Assembly: GCA_030427835.1 (NCBI GenBank)
Contig: JAUICN010000001.1
Span: forward strand, 351,955 to 415,954
Direction: 5' to 3'
DNA length: 64,000 nt
Source of the DNA: Polyangia bacterium
GTDB lineage: Bacteria > Myxococcota_A > Polyangia > Polyangiales > JAUICN01
Shown here one piece after another: positions 63,917 through 64,000 of this stretch. Each line of letters begins with the position of its first letter. Within the stretch, counting starts at the first letter, position 1. The notes below the pieces were generated by a model. The model saw nothing but the letters and a program-made list of their open reading frames with translations, was not told where the DNA came from and made no database searches. Made by a program: the position numbers and the translations under genes.

Positions 63917-64000
63917 ATGACGAAACCACGGATGATTGTTCCCGGCCGGACGGTGATGGTGACGCGACGTTGTTTGGACCGACGTTTCTACTTACGGCCG
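63917..64000 (+). CDS. REP-associated tyrosine transposase (RAYT), N-terminal fragment
   Basis: The first 28 codons are present; the gene continues past the window edge. MTKPRMIVPGRTVMVTRRC then LDRRFYLRP matches the start of RAYT/Y1-transposase proteins (PGxxxxVTRRCxxRxFLLRP). The catalytic HUH and Tyr motifs lie beyond the edge. The REP-like elements just upstream support the call. Confidence 0.7.
   Translation, partial: MTKPRMIVPGRTVMVTRRCLDRRFYLRP

Overview
The window looks like a chromosomal segment of a Gram-negative bacterium related to the Myxococcota / former Deltaproteobacteria. The signs are a CarD regulator, several FHA and Ser/Thr-kinase signalling proteins, a small KRKQSLYFPE-type protein typical of myxobacteria, a histone H1-like Lys/Ala protein, a roadblock/LC7 protein, many lipoproteins with lipoboxes, and a RAYT-type transposase with REP-like hairpins. 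Coding density is high, and both strands carry short operons with 4-base ATGA or 1-base stop/start overlaps. No species can be named from the sequence alone.

Layout. 1-730: the 3' end of a multicopper oxidase, a non-coding stretch and tRNA-Asn with its terminator. 787-2760: divergent tsaB and miaE (both act on tRNA position 37), then signal peptidase I. 2818-11397 (minus): complex I genes nuoE-F-J-K-L-M-N, without G/H/I, and a nuoL with an unusual 200-residue tail. 11577-13474: MlaF/MlaD-like lipid transport genes. 13508-19350: an S41 protease, a small KRKQSLYFPE protein, an alpha/beta hydrolase, two zinc-ribbon/FHA proteins and a DUF72-like protein. 19535-24041: histone-like protein, CarD, RNase G, PilZ protein and an FHA-DUF4388 protein. 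24139-27249: a large metalloprotease-like/beta-propeller/outer-membrane-barrel protein. 27274-30396 (minus): rpsB-tsf-pyrH-frr. 30768-35280: secreted or lipoprotein genes and an HExxH/YkgJ-cluster protein. 35477-39834: UMF1-type transporter, glycerate kinase and GntP permease. 39925-45102: yacG, hemG-hemE, folC and pgeF. 45222-50348: two SCP2-like proteins, tRNA-Leu, roadblock protein, aroQ, a TPR protein and tRNA-Gly. 50403-58422: receiver-like protein, ahcY, FecR-like lipoprotein, membrane Ser/Thr kinase and a beta-barrel protein. 58474-63763: M50 protease, acyl-CoA dehydrogenase and argS. 63781-64000: REP-like hairpins and the start of a RAYT transposase.

Two signals stand out beyond ordinary annotation. 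First, short tandem repeats (12-26 bp units, 2-4 copies) recur across the window. Outside genes they sit mainly just after stop codons, and in two convergent pairs (16312-16375 and 36904-36960) the repeat carries the stop codons of both genes. Inside genes the units are multiples of 3 and so preserve frame. Second, the tRNA-Leu at 46358-46444 has an AAG anticodon (A at position 34), which is rare in bacteria outside tRNA-Arg(ACG). Other items worth a look are the NuoL tail, the HExxH-YkgJ fusion, the short TsaB, and the REP/RAYT pair at the right edge.
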